From Rhizobiales bacterium Ga0077537 (GTDB lineage: Bacteria; Pseudomonadota; Alphaproteobacteria; Rhizobiales; Hyphomicrobiaceae), in contig LNEM01000024.1 in NCBI GenBank assembly GCA_001464955.1, positions 1 through 64,000 of the forward strand: a stretch of 64,000 bases of DNA, in the 5' to 3' direction. Under the pieces are notes generated by a model. That model saw nothing but the letters and a program-made list of their open reading frames with translations. It was not told the origin of the DNA and ran no database searches. Shown here in pieces: positions 24,987-36,885 of the stretch. Both the position numbers and the translations under genes were made by a program. Each line of letters opens with the position of its first letter. The stretch's first letter is position 1.

Positions 24987-25961
24987 ATGTCGAAACCACC
25001 TGTTCTCGTGACCGGTCCCATGATGCCCTCCGTCACGGAACGGCTGCACGCCGAGTTCGAGCCCTACTGGATGAACGAGCTGGACGACCTCGAAGCCTTC
25101 ATCGCGCGCGAGGGGAGCAGGATCGAGGCCATCTGCACGGGCGCCCATACCGGAGTGCGCACCGAGCGCTCCCTGATCGCGCGGCTCCCGTCGCTCCGCA
25201 TCATCAGCAACTACGGTGTGGGTTACGATTCCATCGACCTGCCCGAGGCCGGCCGGCGCCGCATCGTGGTGACGAATACGCCGGACGTGCTGACGGAAGA
25301 GGTCGCCGACACGACCATCGGCCTCCTCCTGATGACGGTCCGTGAACTGTCCCGCGCCGAGTCGTGGCTGCGAGCCGGCCAATGGGCGGCAACCGGCGTC
25401 GATTATCCCTACACCCCGAGCTTGCGCGATCGCAGCATCGGGCTCGTCGGCTATGGCCGCATCGGCAAGGCCATCGGGCGCCGGCTCGAGGCCTTTGGCA
25501 TTCCCCTCTCGTATTACGGCCGCAAGCCCCAGCCCGATGTCCCTTATCCATTCTACAACGACCTCGTGGCCATGGCCGAGGACGTCGACACGTTGATCGC
25601 GATCCTGCCCGGCGGCCCCGCGACCCAGAACCTGATCGACGCCCGCGTGCTCGAGGCCCTCGGCCCCAATGGCGTCTTCATCAACATGGCGCGGGGGTCG
25701 GTGGTCGACGAGGCCGCGCTCAAGACGGCACTCCGCAACGGCACCATCCTGGCGGCTGGCCTCGATGTCTTCATGAACGAGCCGCGCATCGACACCGACC
25801 TGTTCACGATCCCGAACCTGACCCTGCTGCCCCACGTCGGCTCGGCATCGCTCCACACCCGGACGATGATGGGCAATCTGACCATGGACAACCTGATGGC
25901 CTACAAGCAGCGAAAGCCGCCGCTGACGCCCGTCCCCGAGACGCCATTCAAGGGCTGGTAA
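24987..25961 (+). CDS. D-2-hydroxyacid dehydrogenase (NAD(P)-dependent)
   Basis: A 324-residue dehydrogenase of the glyoxylate/hydroxypyruvate reductase type. It reduces 2-keto acids to D-2-hydroxy acids or the reverse. NAD motif LVGYGRIGKAIG has G155-x-G157-x2-G160. The catalytic Arg is in NMARGSVVDE, the Glu in FMNEPRID and the His in LPHVGSAS. Full length. The upstream gap is AT-rich just before the gene (near 24900-24930), where a promoter may lie. It ends nine bases before the convergent deoxyribosyltransferase. Confidence 0.92.
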   Translation: MSKPPVLVTGPMMPSVTERLHAEFEPYWMNELDDLEAFIAREGSRIEAICTGAHTGVRTERSLIARLPSLRIISNYGVGYDSIDLPEAGRRRIVVTNTPDVLTEEVADTTIGLLLMTVRELSRAESWLRAGQWAATGVDYPYTPSLRDRSIGLVGYGRIGKAIGRRLEAFGIPLSYYGRKPQPDVPYPFYNDLVAMAEDVDTLIAILPGGPATQNLIDARVLEALGPNGVFINMARGSVVDEAALKTALRNGTILAAGLDVFMNEPRIDTDLFTIPNLTLLPHVGSASLHTRTMMGNLTMDNLMAYKQRKPPLTPVPETPFKGW

Positions 25962-25970
25962 CGGAGTCCG

Positions 25971-26552
25971 TCAGGCGAGGAGCAGCCGTCGGGCCTCATC
26001 GAGCGAGCGGCGGAAGGCCGCGAGGTCCCGCATCTCCCGGCCTGCAGCGGCCGGTCCCGCGACGACGCTGCCCCCGCTTTCGAGGATCGCCACCGCGATC
26101 ATCAGGTTTTCGGAAAGCCCGAAGTCCTCGATGGCGACGTCAGGCCCATCGCAATCGCCCCAGGCCGCGCCCGAGCCGGCCCGCCGGTAGGCTTCGGCCC
26201 GAACCCGATAGTCGCCGAGGGCGTTTATGTACCCGAAGACCGGTTTCCCCCGCGCCCGCATGTAGCCGACCTCGAACGCCGTTCCGGAATCCATGTCCAC
26301 CCCGCGGAACGGGGTGAGGTTGGCGATCAGCAGGTCCGCGCTGCGCATCAGCGCCTCGTTGGCGAGCGAGATCCGGCGCGCCTGTTCCAGCGGCGCCAGC
26401 CCCGCGAGATCGAGCGCCTGGTCGAGCGGGAACAGCCCCTCGAAGCCCGCCTCGTCGGCCAGCCGGCACTTCTCGCGCCCGATGGCGAGGGCGTCGGGCA
26501 GGAACACCTCCGGACCAGCGAGATAGATCCTCGGGCGATTGGGCGTCGGCAT
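25971..26552 (-). CDS. Nucleoside 2-deoxyribosyltransferase family protein
   Basis: A 193-residue protein. It starts RIYLAGPEVFLP and has the family's EALMRSADLLIANLTPF and SGTAFEVGYMRA, with the likely nucleophile E94. The family moves deoxyribose between bases or cleaves nucleotides, and serves in base salvage or as a deoxynucleotide hydrolase. Start ATG at 26552 has GGAGGAG just upstream; an ATG at 26600 is less likely. Convergent with the dehydrogenase gene and divergent from an FkbM methyltransferase. Confidence 0.88.
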   Translation of the reverse strand: MPTPNRPRIYLAGPEVFLPDALAIGREKCRLADEAGFEGLFPLDQALDLAGLAPLEQARRISLANEALMRSADLLIANLTPFRGVDMDSGTAFEVGYMRARGKPVFGYINALGDYRVRAEAYRRAGSGAAWGDCDGPDVAIEDFGLSENLMIAVAILESGGSVVAGPAAAGREMRDLAAFRRSLDEARRLLLA

Positions 26553-26685
26553 GGCTCCTCCGGCTGCCTCGTGAGGCGCGGGTAAGGTTTGATTCGCCAA
26601 TGAACGTTACCATCCCCACCAGTCCGCCGCCGTCCGCAGCGCCAGGCTTCATGGCTTGCTGCGGCAACAATACGAGATCCGAGCC

Positions 26686-27456
26686 GTGATCAAGACCGCC
26701 GTCAAAGGCCTCGCCGGTAGCCTCGGCTACGACGTGATCCGCAAGAACGTCGGCGGCAACGCCGACCTCAGCCGTGGCATCGTCGCCCGCTTCGAGACCA
26801 ACGGCGAGCAGGTCGCCATGTTCGTCCTCAACGAGTGGGACTACATCCAGAAGCACCACTTGCGGGGCGAATTCTACGAGCGCGAGGAGCTGGATCTCAT
26901 CTCCCGGCACGTCCATGGCGGAACGCTGGTCGACGTCGGCGCGAATGTCGGCAACCACACCGTCTACATGCTCCGCTTCCTCGGCGTCGAGCGCGCCATC
27001 GCCTTCGAGCCCAATCCCGTCGCCGCCGAGATCCTGGCCGTGAACGTCGCCTTGAACGGTCTCTCGACCCGCGTCGAGCATCGCCTCGTCGGCCTCTCCG
27101 ACCGGCGTTCGAAGGCACATCTGGTGGCGCCCGGTCACAAGGACCTCGGCAGCACCCGCGTCTCTCATTCCGCCGATGAGACCGGCGCCGACTGCATCGT
27201 CATGAGCGGCGACGAGGCGCTGGCCGACCTGCCGCAAGCGTCGCTGATCAAGATCGACACCGAGGCGATGGAACTCGAGGTGCTGCGCGGCCTCGAAGCC
27301 ACGCTGACGCGCCTCCGGCCGAAGGTGTTCGTCGAGGTCGACGACGCGAACAGCTCAGCCTTCCTCTCGATGACGGCGACGCTCGGCTACCGCGTCCTCG
27401 CCTCCTATCGCCGCTATGCGACCAACTGCAACTATCTGCTCGGCCCCCTCGAATAG
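26686..27456 (+). CDS. FkbM-family methyltransferase
   Basis: A 256-residue SAM-dependent methyltransferase of the FkbM family. SAM motif I is [16 protein letters not shown], with the acidic AFEPNP later and [16 protein letters not shown] typical of FkbM. Such enzymes often O-methylate sugars on surface polysaccharides. The start is unsure: a GTG at 26686 and a TTG at 26656 are both open, with only a weak GAG upstream of the first. It is followed by a flippase and a glycosyltransferase on the same strand. Confidence 0.82.
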   Translation: MIKTAVKGLAGSLGYDVIRKNVGGNADLSRGIVARFETNGEQVAMFVLNEWDYIQKHHLRGEFYEREELDLISRHVHGGTLVDVGANVGNHTVYMLRFLGVERAIAFEPNPVAAEILAVNVALNGLSTRVEHRLVGLSDRRSKAHLVAPGHKDLGSTRVSHSADETGADCIVMSGDEALADLPQASLIKIDTEAMELEVLRGLEATLTRLRPKVFVEVDDANSSAFLSMTATLGYRVLASYRRYATNCNYLLGPLE

Positions 27457-27474
27457 CCGGAGGGCCAACTGGCG

Positions 27475-28986
27475 ATGTCGTTCAAGAGCCTCGTCAGATC
27501 GACATTGGTGATCGGCTCGTCGTCCGCCGTGACGACCCTCGTCGGCGTGGTTCGCGTCAAGGTACTGGCGCTGCTGGTCGGGCCTGCCGGCATCGGGCTG
27601 CTGGGTGTGTTCGCCGGCATCGCGAGTGCCGGTACGACGCTGACGGCCCTCGGCAGCGATACCAGCGGAACCCGTCAGCTCGCCCTCGACAAGGAAGATC
27701 CCGAAGCACGTGCCCGAGTACGCCGCGCGCTGGCCGCGATCGCCATCGTCCATGGCGCGATCGCGATACTGACCTTCTACCTGCTCCGGACCGAGATCGC
27801 CCGCTGGGCGTTCGGCAGCACCGACTATGCCTGGGAAGTCGGGCTGCTCGGCATCGTGGTAGCATGCTCGATGGTAGCCGGCCTCCAGATCGCCCAGCTG
27901 CAGGGCCTGGGGCGCGTCAACGACATCGCGCGCGTCAACATCCTGAGCGCGATTCTGGGAACTGCATTCGGCCTCGCGGCGGTTTGGCTCTGGGGGCTGG
28001 CCGGCTTGATCCTGCTGGTCCTCGCCCAGCCCGCTCTGGCGGCGATCCTCGCCACGGCGTTCGCTGCCAACCTCCCCAACCGTGGCACAGGGCGCCTGTC
28101 CTGGCATCATCTCGCCGCCGATTGGCGCCGGATAGTCCGCCAGGGAAGCCCCTATATGCTGAGCTTCCTCGTCCTCGCGCTGGTGCCGCTCGTCATCAGG
28201 GCCATCGTCGTCCACGACCTCGGCATCGAGGCCGCCGGCCACTTCCATGCCGCCTGGACCATGTCGGTCATCTATATCGGCTTCCTGCTGAATGCCATGT
28301 CGGCCGACTACTTCCCGCGGCTGACCGCCATCGTCGGCGACCGCCCGGCCGCCATCCGCCTCGTCAACGATCAGGCGCAGCTCGGCATGGCGATCGGCGG
28401 CGTGGCGCTGGTCGGCATGCTGGCGCTCGCGCCGCTGCTGGTGCCGCTGCTCTATTCCCGGGCCTTCACCCCGGCCATCGAGATCGTCGAGTGGCAGGCC
28501 TTCGGCAACCTCATGAAGCTCGCGGGCTGGCCTGTCGCGTTCCTCGCCATGGCGCGCGGCCGGTCGAGCCAGTTCCTGCTGATCGAACTCGTCTGGAGTG
28601 CGGCGCTGCTGGGCCTCGTCGTGTTCGGATTGCCTCACTTCGGTCTCGTGGCGACCGGCATGGCGTTCGCCATCGCCTGCGCGATGTTTCTCGTGCTCCA
28701 GACCGTGGTCGCCTACTGGACCTACGGCTTCATCTGGCGACGCGGCACGGTTCTCATGCTGCTCGCGTTCCTCGCCTCCGGCAGCATCACCATGTTGGCG
28801 GCGCGCCATTCGGTCCTCTGGCAGGCAATCGTCGGCAGCGTCTGCGCTGTCGCCCTCGGTCTGGGGAGCCTGCATTTCATCGTCACGCGCATCGAGGGCG
28901 GCGGCCGACTGGCCGACTTTGCCCGCAAGTGGTCGGCTCGCATCCGGATTCCCGGCGCCGGGCGCCTCGCCGCGCGGGAAGGCTAG
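27475..28986 (+). CDS. Oligosaccharide flippase (Wzx/MATE-like)
   Basis: A 503-residue membrane protein of the polysaccharide transporter family with about 12-14 helices. The N-terminus [21 protein letters not shown], followed by [11 protein letters not shown], is of the WzxE/O-antigen translocase type that flips lipid-linked sugar units to the periplasm. No polymerase or chain-length gene is nearby. Starts 18 bases after the FkbM gene and ends five bases before the glycosyltransferase, so the three form an operon. Confidence 0.88.
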   Translation: MSFKSLVRSTLVIGSSSAVTTLVGVVRVKVLALLVGPAGIGLLGVFAGIASAGTTLTALGSDTSGTRQLALDKEDPEARARVRRALAAIAIVHGAIAILTFYLLRTEIARWAFGSTDYAWEVGLLGIVVACSMVAGLQIAQLQGLGRVNDIARVNILSAILGTAFGLAAVWLWGLAGLILLVLAQPALAAILATAFAANLPNRGTGRLSWHHLAADWRRIVRQGSPYMLSFLVLALVPLVIRAIVVHDLGIEAAGHFHAAWTMSVIYIGFLLNAMSADYFPRLTAIVGDRPAAIRLVNDQAQLGMAIGGVALVGMLALAPLLVPLLYSRAFTPAIEIVEWQAFGNLMKLAGWPVAFLAMARGRSSQFLLIELVWSAALLGLVVFGLPHFGLVATGMAFAIACAMFLVLQTVVAYWTYGFIWRRGTVLMLLAFLASGSITMLAARHSVLWQAIVGSVCAVALGLGSLHFIVTRIEGGGRLADFARKWSARIRIPGAGRLAAREG

Positions 28987-28991
28987 CCTCG

Positions 28992-29993
28992 ATGAACGTC
29001 TCCGTCGTCATCCCGGCCTACAATCGCGCCGCGACCGTCGCCGAAGCTGTCGCCAGCGTTCTCGCCCAGACCGTTCCCCCCCACGAGATCATCGTCGTCG
29101 ACGACGGCTCCACCGACGCGACACCCGAGGTGCTCGCCGCCTTCGGCGATCGGATCATCGTCGTCCGCCAGCCGAACGCAGGCGTCAGCGCGGCCCGCAA
29201 CGCAGGCGTGGCACGCGCGACGGGCGACTGGCTCGCCTTTCTCGATTCCGACGACCTCTGGCTCCCGGACCGGCTCGCGACTCTGGCACGCGACACGGCC
29301 ATGGCCGACGTCGGTGTCCATGTGGCGGACCTGATGCTCGAGGGTTCGGACTACGAGACGCGACTGCTCTCGATCCGGGGCATCTCGGTGCCCGACACGA
29401 CGGCGAGGCTGGTCGACTGGCCGCTGCCGCTGGTCGTGAGCGGCCTGTCGCTCGATTCGATCGCCTGCCGTCGCGACTGGTTCCACGCGGCGGGCAGCTT
29501 CGATCCGGCGCTGCGCATGTACGAGGATCTCGACCTCCTCGCCCGGCTGGCGATGTTCGGCCCGTGGGCGTTCACCTCGACCCTCGTCTGCCGTGCCCGC
29601 CGGGTCGCAGAAGACCCTGATCTGGCCCTGACTGCCAAGGCCGCCCGCAAGGCCGCGACGGCAAAGGCGGGGCTCGCCTCCATCTTCAAGCGTTTGCTGC
29701 AACGGCCGGACCTCGCCCCCCGCGACCGGAGGGTTCTGTCGACGGCCTTCAGCCGCGCCGTATTCGCCGAGGCAGCCGCCCTCCGCGCCGACGGCCGGTT
29801 TGCCGAGACGATCGCCGCTCTCGGCCGGGCGGCCGTCGCGCATCCCTCGCGGCTCAAGGGTTTCGCCAAGGCGCTGGCGGTCCTCCTTCTGGGCTCTGAT
29901 GGCGTAAGGAAGTCCCTTGGTCACGGCCGCGGCTTCTATCGGGAGGATGCCGACCTGCGCACTCTGCAAGACACAGGCAAGCTCGGCGTCTGA
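28992..29993 (+). CDS. Family 2 glycosyltransferase
   Basis: A 333-residue GT-A enzyme. [28 protein letters not shown] (D37-D42) and the metal-binding FLDSDDLW (D85, D87) are all at the expected places. The C-terminal third is rich in Ala, Arg and Leu and unlike other GT2 proteins. Start ATG at 28992; the longer frame upstream is a chance frame over the flippase. It would add a sugar to a surface glycan carried by the flippase. Confidence 0.9.
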   Translation: MNVSVVIPAYNRAATVAEAVASVLAQTVPPHEIIVVDDGSTDATPEVLAAFGDRIIVVRQPNAGVSAARNAGVARATGDWLAFLDSDDLWLPDRLATLARDTAMADVGVHVADLMLEGSDYETRLLSIRGISVPDTTARLVDWPLPLVVSGLSLDSIACRRDWFHAAGSFDPALRMYEDLDLLARLAMFGPWAFTSTLVCRARRVAEDPDLALTAKAARKAATAKAGLASIFKRLLQRPDLAPRDRRVLSTAFSRAVFAEAAALRADGRFAETIAALGRAAVAHPSRLKGFAKALAVLLLGSDGVRKSLGHGRGFYREDADLRTLQDTGKLGV

Positions 29994-30107
29994 ACCTGTC
30001 TGCCGCGACACGACGCCTGCGATGGCTGACCTGTGGATTTCGGTGACGGCCCCCTTTCCCGTCCCCTCCACCCCGCCATCCCACAAAGAATCGCCTATGC
30101 TCCCCGC

Positions 30108-32042
30108 ATGCGCTTCACACCACAATTCCTGGACGAGATTCGCGCGCGCCTGCCGGTCAGTCAGGTCGTGGCGCGCAAGGTCCAGCTGAAGAAGGCCGGC
30201 CGTGAATGGCGCGGTCTGTCGCCCTTCAAGCAGGAGCGCACGCCGTCATTTTTCGTGAACGATCAGAAGGGTTTCTACCACTGCTTCGCCACCGGCTCGC
30301 ACGGTGACATCTTCAAGTTCGTGATGGAAACCGAGGGTCTGACGTTCACCGAGGCCGTCGAGCGGCTGGCGGGAGAAGCAGGCCTCGAGCTGCCCAAGGC
30401 GCCGGCCCAGAGCCGCGAGGCGCGCGCCGCCGCCGATCAGACCACGCGCCTGCTCGAGCTTCTGGAGACCTCTGCGCGCTACTTCGAGGCCTGTCTCGCG
30501 AGCCCGGCCGGTGAGGAGGCACGGCGCTACATCGTGAAGCGCGGCCTTCGCCGTGAAACCATCGCCGAGTTCCGGATCGGATACGCGCCGCCCGGCCGCA
30601 ATGAGCTGAAGAACGCGCTGGCAGCCAAAGGCTTCACCGCCGAAGAGATGGCGCTCTCCGGTATGCTGATCGCCGGGCCGGACATTCCCGTCGCCTACGA
30701 TCGCTTCCGCAATCGCGTCATGTTTCCGATTGCCGACGCCAAGGGCCGCGTCATTGCGTTCGGCGGTCGCGCGCTCGACGCAGGCGCGCCGGCCAAATAC
30801 CTGAACTCGCCCGAGACACCCCTGTTTCACAAGGGCCACATCCTCTTCAACGCACATCGGGCCCGGCCGGCGGCGTTCGAGACGGGCCGCATCATCGCGG
30901 TCGAGGGCTACATGGACGTCATCGCCATGTCCGAGGCCGGCTTCCGTGAAGCCGTCGCCCCGTTGGGAACCGCCCTCACCGAGGATCAGGTCCAGCTCCT
31001 CTGGCGCATGTCGCCCGATCCGATCCTCTGCTTCGATGGCGACGCCGCCGGCCAGAAGGCGGCCTTTCGCGCCGTCGATACGGTGCTGCCGCACCTGAAG
31101 CCGGGTTTCACCGTACGCTTTGCCTTCCTCGACGATGGCCTCGATCCCGACGACTTCATTCGCGCGCGCGGCCGCGATGCCTTCGCGAGCGTGCTCGCGG
31201 ATCGGACCCGCCCGCTCTTCGACGTCCTGATGGAGAAGGAGGCTCTGGCCGGCGGCAATGCCATGACCCCCGATCAGCGCGCGTCTCTCGAAGTCAACCT
31301 GAAGGCATTGGTGGCCCGAATCGGCGACCCGACGGTGCGCGCCCAGTACGAAGCCGAGCTGCGCCAGACGTTGTGGGAGAAGAGCCGGAAAGAAATTCGC
31401 GCCGTCACCGGGGGCGGCGGCCGACGCATGACCGCTGCGGCAGGCCGACGCAGGGACAACACCCAACTCGATTGGCGGCTGCGCGAGCGCGCCCGCCACG
31501 ATCAGGCGCGGCAGACCCGGCCTATTCTGCCTGCCATGGCCAGCAACGAGTTGATTGCCCACACGGAACAAACGCCACGCCGTGAGGCCCTGTTGCTGCT
31601 GACCCTGCTCAACCATCCCTGGCTGCTTCTCGACGAGTCGGAGACGGTCGCAGACCTGACCTTCTCGGAGCCCGGGCTCGAGCGTCTCCGTGACGCCCTG
31701 TTGTCCGCCTCCATGGACGAGAATCTACTTGACAGGGAAGCCATGGGTTCCCATCTCACGCGCACAGGCATGGCTCCGGTCTTGGCCCTCGTACAGCGTG
31801 CGATCACGCATAAAGGCGACAAGTTCGCCGAACCAGAGGCTGACCGGGCCGCCGTCGAGACAGGTTGGCATCATACCGTGGCCCTCCATCGTCGGGAGGC
31901 GTTGCGGCGTGAGCTGGCGAGTGCCGAGCAGGCTTGGCTGGATGAGGGCAGCGAGGACGCGTTTGCCCGCATCTGCGAGTTGCAGGCGCAGCTCAACCGG
32001 AGCGACGGCATGGAGCCGTCATCCGATGAGATCGTCAGTTGA
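30108..32042 (+). CDS. dnaG: DNA primase
   Basis: A 644-residue primase that makes RNA primers for replication. The N-terminal zinc-binding region has lost most ligands: where other bacteria have CPFH and HCFGCG, this one has S38-P-F-K41 and H-C59-F-A-T62-G, leaving one Cys. That change is common in alphaproteobacteria. The TOPRIM domain follows with IIAVEGYMDV (E266) and LCFDGDAAGQKA. A DnaB-binding C-terminal domain is present. The start ATG at 30108 matches the family; the longer frame upstream does not. rpoD follows on the same strand, the classic macromolecular synthesis order without rpsU. Confidence 0.96.
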   Translation: MRFTPQFLDEIRARLPVSQVVARKVQLKKAGREWRGLSPFKQERTPSFFVNDQKGFYHCFATGSHGDIFKFVMETEGLTFTEAVERLAGEAGLELPKAPAQSREARAAADQTTRLLELLETSARYFEACLASPAGEEARRYIVKRGLRRETIAEFRIGYAPPGRNELKNALAAKGFTAEEMALSGMLIAGPDIPVAYDRFRNRVMFPIADAKGRVIAFGGRALDAGAPAKYLNSPETPLFHKGHILFNAHRARPAAFETGRIIAVEGYMDVIAMSEAGFREAVAPLGTALTEDQVQLLWRMSPDPILCFDGDAAGQKAAFRAVDTVLPHLKPGFTVRFAFLDDGLDPDDFIRARGRDAFASVLADRTRPLFDVLMEKEALAGGNAMTPDQRASLEVNLKALVARIGDPTVRAQYEAELRQTLWEKSRKEIRAVTGGGGRRMTAAAGRRRDNTQLDWRLRERARHDQARQTRPILPAMASNELIAHTEQTPRREALLLLTLLNHPWLLLDESETVADLTFSEPGLERLRDALLSASMDENLLDREAMGSHLTRTGMAPVLALVQRAITHKGDKFAEPEADRAAVETGWHHTVALHRREALRRELASAEQAWLDEGSEDAFARICELQAQLNRSDGMEPSSDEIVS

Positions 32043-32263
32043 GGGGAACGTGCTCACGCGGGCGCGGTCTCGCCCGCTTGGTCCTGCCCTTGGCTGTCGA
32101 CATCGTCAGGCGCCGATATGGATCGGTCGCCTGGCTGGCGTCGCGAGGGGTGGAGGTCGGTTCAGGGTCAGCCGTCTGAACGGGTTGCCAGTGACGCGTG
32201 CCGCACGCAGTAGTCGCCCAGAAACGGTCGCCGTGGCGATCGGTTCCAGCATCGAGGATGCAC

Positions 32264-34240
<1,977 letters not shown>

Positions 34241-34273
34241 GGCCAGCGACGGGCCCGGCATTTGCCGCTGGCC
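34241..34273 (+). terminator. Possible terminator hairpin after rpoD
   Basis: GGCCAGCG begins right after the rpoD stop and pairs with CGCTGGCC 25 bases on. A GGGCCCGG stretch lies inside the loop. No T-run follows, so this is a weak call. Confidence 0.35.
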
Positions 34274-34413
34274 CGTCTCCCCGGTCGAAGGGCTTTGCGC
34301 GCCCTCAGCCCCGTCATGGCGGCGCCTCTCAGGCGCTGCCGATCGGGCATTAGCGCCAACTTAAATCGACTGTGCCACCCTCACGAGCGTCCCCTGAGGG
34401 AGCTCGAAGAGCG

Positions 34414-34773
34414 ATGTCGCGTACCCGCCTGATCACAGCCTGCGTCGGCGCGGCCGTCATGGCCATACCGATGTTCAGTCTCATATCCGCCATGGTCGTC
34501 TTTCCGCTGGCGTTCTACGGGTTCATCGCCATCGTCGCCAACTTCGGACTGCTGGGCGTGCTCTTGCTCGACAGCCTGTCCCGCCGCGGTTACCGGCTCA
34601 ACCCGCAATCGCTGGCCCAGACCTGGATCTACTGCGGCATCATGTGGCTTGGATGCGCCTTCGGATTGTCGCGCTGGGGCGACGCCGGCGCATCCATCGG
34701 TGGGCGCAACATGCCCTATACCGAGGTCCTGTTCGCCCCGTGGCACATCCTGCTCAAGGTCGCGCTGGCCTGA
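34414..34773 (+). CDS. Small membrane protein of unknown function
   Basis: A 119-residue protein with about three hydrophobic segments (near 5-25, 28-50 and 65-85) and a short C-terminal tail. No family is recognised. ATG at 34414 follows GGGAGC and a purine-rich stretch; a GTG at 34372 is also open. It stands alone between rpoD and a convergent GNAT gene. Confidence 0.65.
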   Translation: MSRTRLITACVGAAVMAIPMFSLISAMVVFPLAFYGFIAIVANFGLLGVLLLDSLSRRGYRLNPQSLAQTWIYCGIMWLGCAFGLSRWGDAGASIGGRNMPYTEVLFAPWHILLKVALA

Positions 34774-34790
34774 TCAGGTGGCACGCCGCA

Positions 34791-35366
34791 TTACGCCGCA
34801 CGGACGAGCCGCGCCGTGAGATCGAGCACCGCCATCAGATACGCGACCCGATCCTCCGCGGCTTCGGCCGCAAGCGAGAAATAGTCGGCCGCATCCGGCA
34901 CGATCTCGCCGATCACCTCTCCATACTCGAAGCGCAGCTCCGCCTCGAACTTGCGCGCGATCGCCTGCATCCGCGCATTCTCTGCGAGGCAGCTCATGTA
35001 GAGAAGATGCACGCCCCGGTTTCGCGCCGCCCGGATGATGCGCCCCATCAGCTCCGTCCCGACGCCCTGGTCCTGGTAGGCGCGCTCGACCGAGAACGCC
35101 GCTTCCGCTTCCCGCCCCCAGTTGTCGCCGATCTTGCGCAATTCGGCCGCCGCCCTGACTTCGCCGTCGACGATCATGCCGACCACGATGCCGCCCATGT
35201 CGGTCATGCGCTGCGCATAGTCCTCGATGAAGCTGTCGGCGACCGCGTGTGCGAACCGCAGCCGTCGCGCGTCCTTGTCGAGCCGCAGGAGATGATCGCG
35301 AAATCGTTCCCGCTCGCTCGCAAGCAACTTGCGGACGACACCGTCTCCCGGTTGCATCGTTCTCAT
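34791..35366 (-). CDS. GNAT-family N-acetyltransferase
   Basis: A 191-residue acetyltransferase. AAELRKIGDNWGREAEAAFSV is followed by the acetyl-CoA-binding motif A, YQDQGVGTELMGRIIRAA. The start ATG at 35366 has a GGGGGC stretch upstream; a longer open frame to 35513 lacks family likeness. The acceptor substrate is unknown. The C-terminal 40 residues, with DYFSLAAEAAEDRVAYLMA, are helical and unlike the core. Confidence 0.85.
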   Translation of the reverse strand: MRTMQPGDGVVRKLLASERERFRDHLLRLDKDARRLRFAHAVADSFIEDYAQRMTDMGGIVVGMIVDGEVRAAAELRKIGDNWGREAEAAFSVERAYQDQGVGTELMGRIIRAARNRGVHLLYMSCLAENARMQAIARKFEAELRFEYGEVIGEIVPDAADYFSLAAEAAEDRVAYLMAVLDLTARLVRAA

Positions 35367-35631
35367 GGTTGCGCCCCCTGCGTATCGATCACTGCCAAAG
35401 GCCGAAGGCCGGTCGATATGGCCGACGGGACCGTCTTCGTTTGAGCGTCCTTGTTGCATTGCACAATGGCGATTGTGCGAATGGCTGCCCCGCGCCCGCG
35501 GGAGAGCGCGCACCGCGCAGACGCTTGACCGCCCGCCCCCGACAAGTTAGCCGAACGCTCGGTCTTCGAGACGCGACCGATGGGGCCGTTTCCCAATCGC
35601 GTCGCGCCTTATCCTTCCCGAGAGCAATGCG

Positions 35632-36783
35632 ATGGCGAACAGTCTCCTCGACATCCTCGAAGCGCGCGTCGCGGCCGGCGAGGTCGACCGCGACGAGGCG
35701 CAGATCGAGGCAGCCCGTCGGCTGGGCGAACTGGAGACGGCCCTCGCCGCGTGGCGTGGAGCGCGCCGCTGGAGCCTCGGCAGCCTGTTCGGCGCCAAGC
35801 CTGCGCCGCCCCCCCACGGCCTCTACATTCACGGCAAGGTCGGCCGCGGCAAGACCATGCTGATGGACCTGTTCTTCGAGAATTCCGCCGTTCCGTCGAA
35901 GCGTCGCCTGCATTTCCACGAGTTCATGGCGGAGACCCACGACCGGATCGGCCACGCCCGCAAGACCGTGGACGGCGACCCCATTCCCACCGTCGCAGCC
36001 GAGATCGCCGCCAGTGCCGGCCTCCTCTGCTTCGATGAATTGCACGTCACCGACATCGCCGACGCCATGATCCTCGGCCGTCTGTTCAAGGGCCTCTTCG
36101 ATCGCGGCGTCGTGATGGTCGCAACGTCGAACGTGCCGCCGTCCGGGCTCTACAAGAACGGCCTCAACCGGCAGCTCTTTCTGCCATCCATCGCACTCAT
36201 CGAAGCGCACATGGACGTACTGGAACTGCATTCGGCCAAGGACTTCCGCCTCGAGAAGCTGGAGGGCCAGAAGCTCTATTTCTCGCCTCTCGACAGGGCG
36301 TCCGCCGAAGCGCTTGACGCGGCCTTTCGCCGGCTCACGGGTATGGCCCGCGGCAAGCCCATGGACCTCGACGTGAAGGGCCGCACGCTGCATGTGCCGG
36401 AGGCGGCTCACGGCGTCGCGCGCTTCACCTTCGACGAACTCTGCGACCGGCCGTTGGGCGCGCTCGACTACCTCCACCTCGCCCGCCGGTTCCACACGCT
36501 GATCCTGTCCGGCATTCCCCGCCTGGTGCCCGAGCGCCGCTCCGCCGCGCGCCGCTTCATCAATCTGATCGACACGCTCTACGACGCCCGCGTTGGCCTC
36601 ATCGCGTCCGCCGAGGCCGAGCCCGACGACCTCCACCCCGACGGCGACCAGTCGTTCCTGTTCGAGCGCACGGCGAGCCGCCTGATCGAAATGCGCTCGG
36701 CGCCCTATCTGGAAAGCCGCATGCAGCGCATGGAGGCGGGGCCGTCCGCCGAAGAGCCGGTCGACGCGGCAGCGATACATTAG
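35632..36783 (+). CDS. zapE: Cell division protein ZapE (AFG1-family ATPase)
   Basis: A 383-residue AFG1/ZapE ATPase. Walker A is GKVGRGKT (68-75), Walker B LLCFDELHVTD (D135, E136), sensor 1 VATSNVPPSGLY. It is the bacterial form that acts on the FtsZ ring or, as AFG1, helps remove damaged membrane proteins. In alphaproteobacteria this gene usually lies near sucB-sdh-mdh genes; here it stands between unrelated genes. Full length. Confidence 0.92.
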   Translation: MANSLLDILEARVAAGEVDRDEAQIEAARRLGELETALAAWRGARRWSLGSLFGAKPAPPPHGLYIHGKVGRGKTMLMDLFFENSAVPSKRRLHFHEFMAETHDRIGHARKTVDGDPIPTVAAEIAASAGLLCFDELHVTDIADAMILGRLFKGLFDRGVVMVATSNVPPSGLYKNGLNRQLFLPSIALIEAHMDVLELHSAKDFRLEKLEGQKLYFSPLDRASAEALDAAFRRLTGMARGKPMDLDVKGRTLHVPEAAHGVARFTFDELCDRPLGALDYLHLARRFHTLILSGIPRLVPERRSAARRFINLIDTLYDARVGLIASAEAEPDDLHPDGDQSFLFERTASRLIEMRSAPYLESRMQRMEAGPSAEEPVDAAAIH

Positions 36784-36885
36784 GTTTCCTCAGCCCGAGC
36801 CGAGAAAACCTGTCTTGTGGCCATCGCTCCACCGGCATAGGGACAGTATCAGCCAGTCATCCGCACACCCGGGACCCGATCCGTC

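Noticed and set aside
27355-28875. 506-codon minus-strand frame over the flippase
   Set aside because: Very rich in Gln, Arg, Glu and Ala, no family likeness; the plus-strand flippase explains the sequence.
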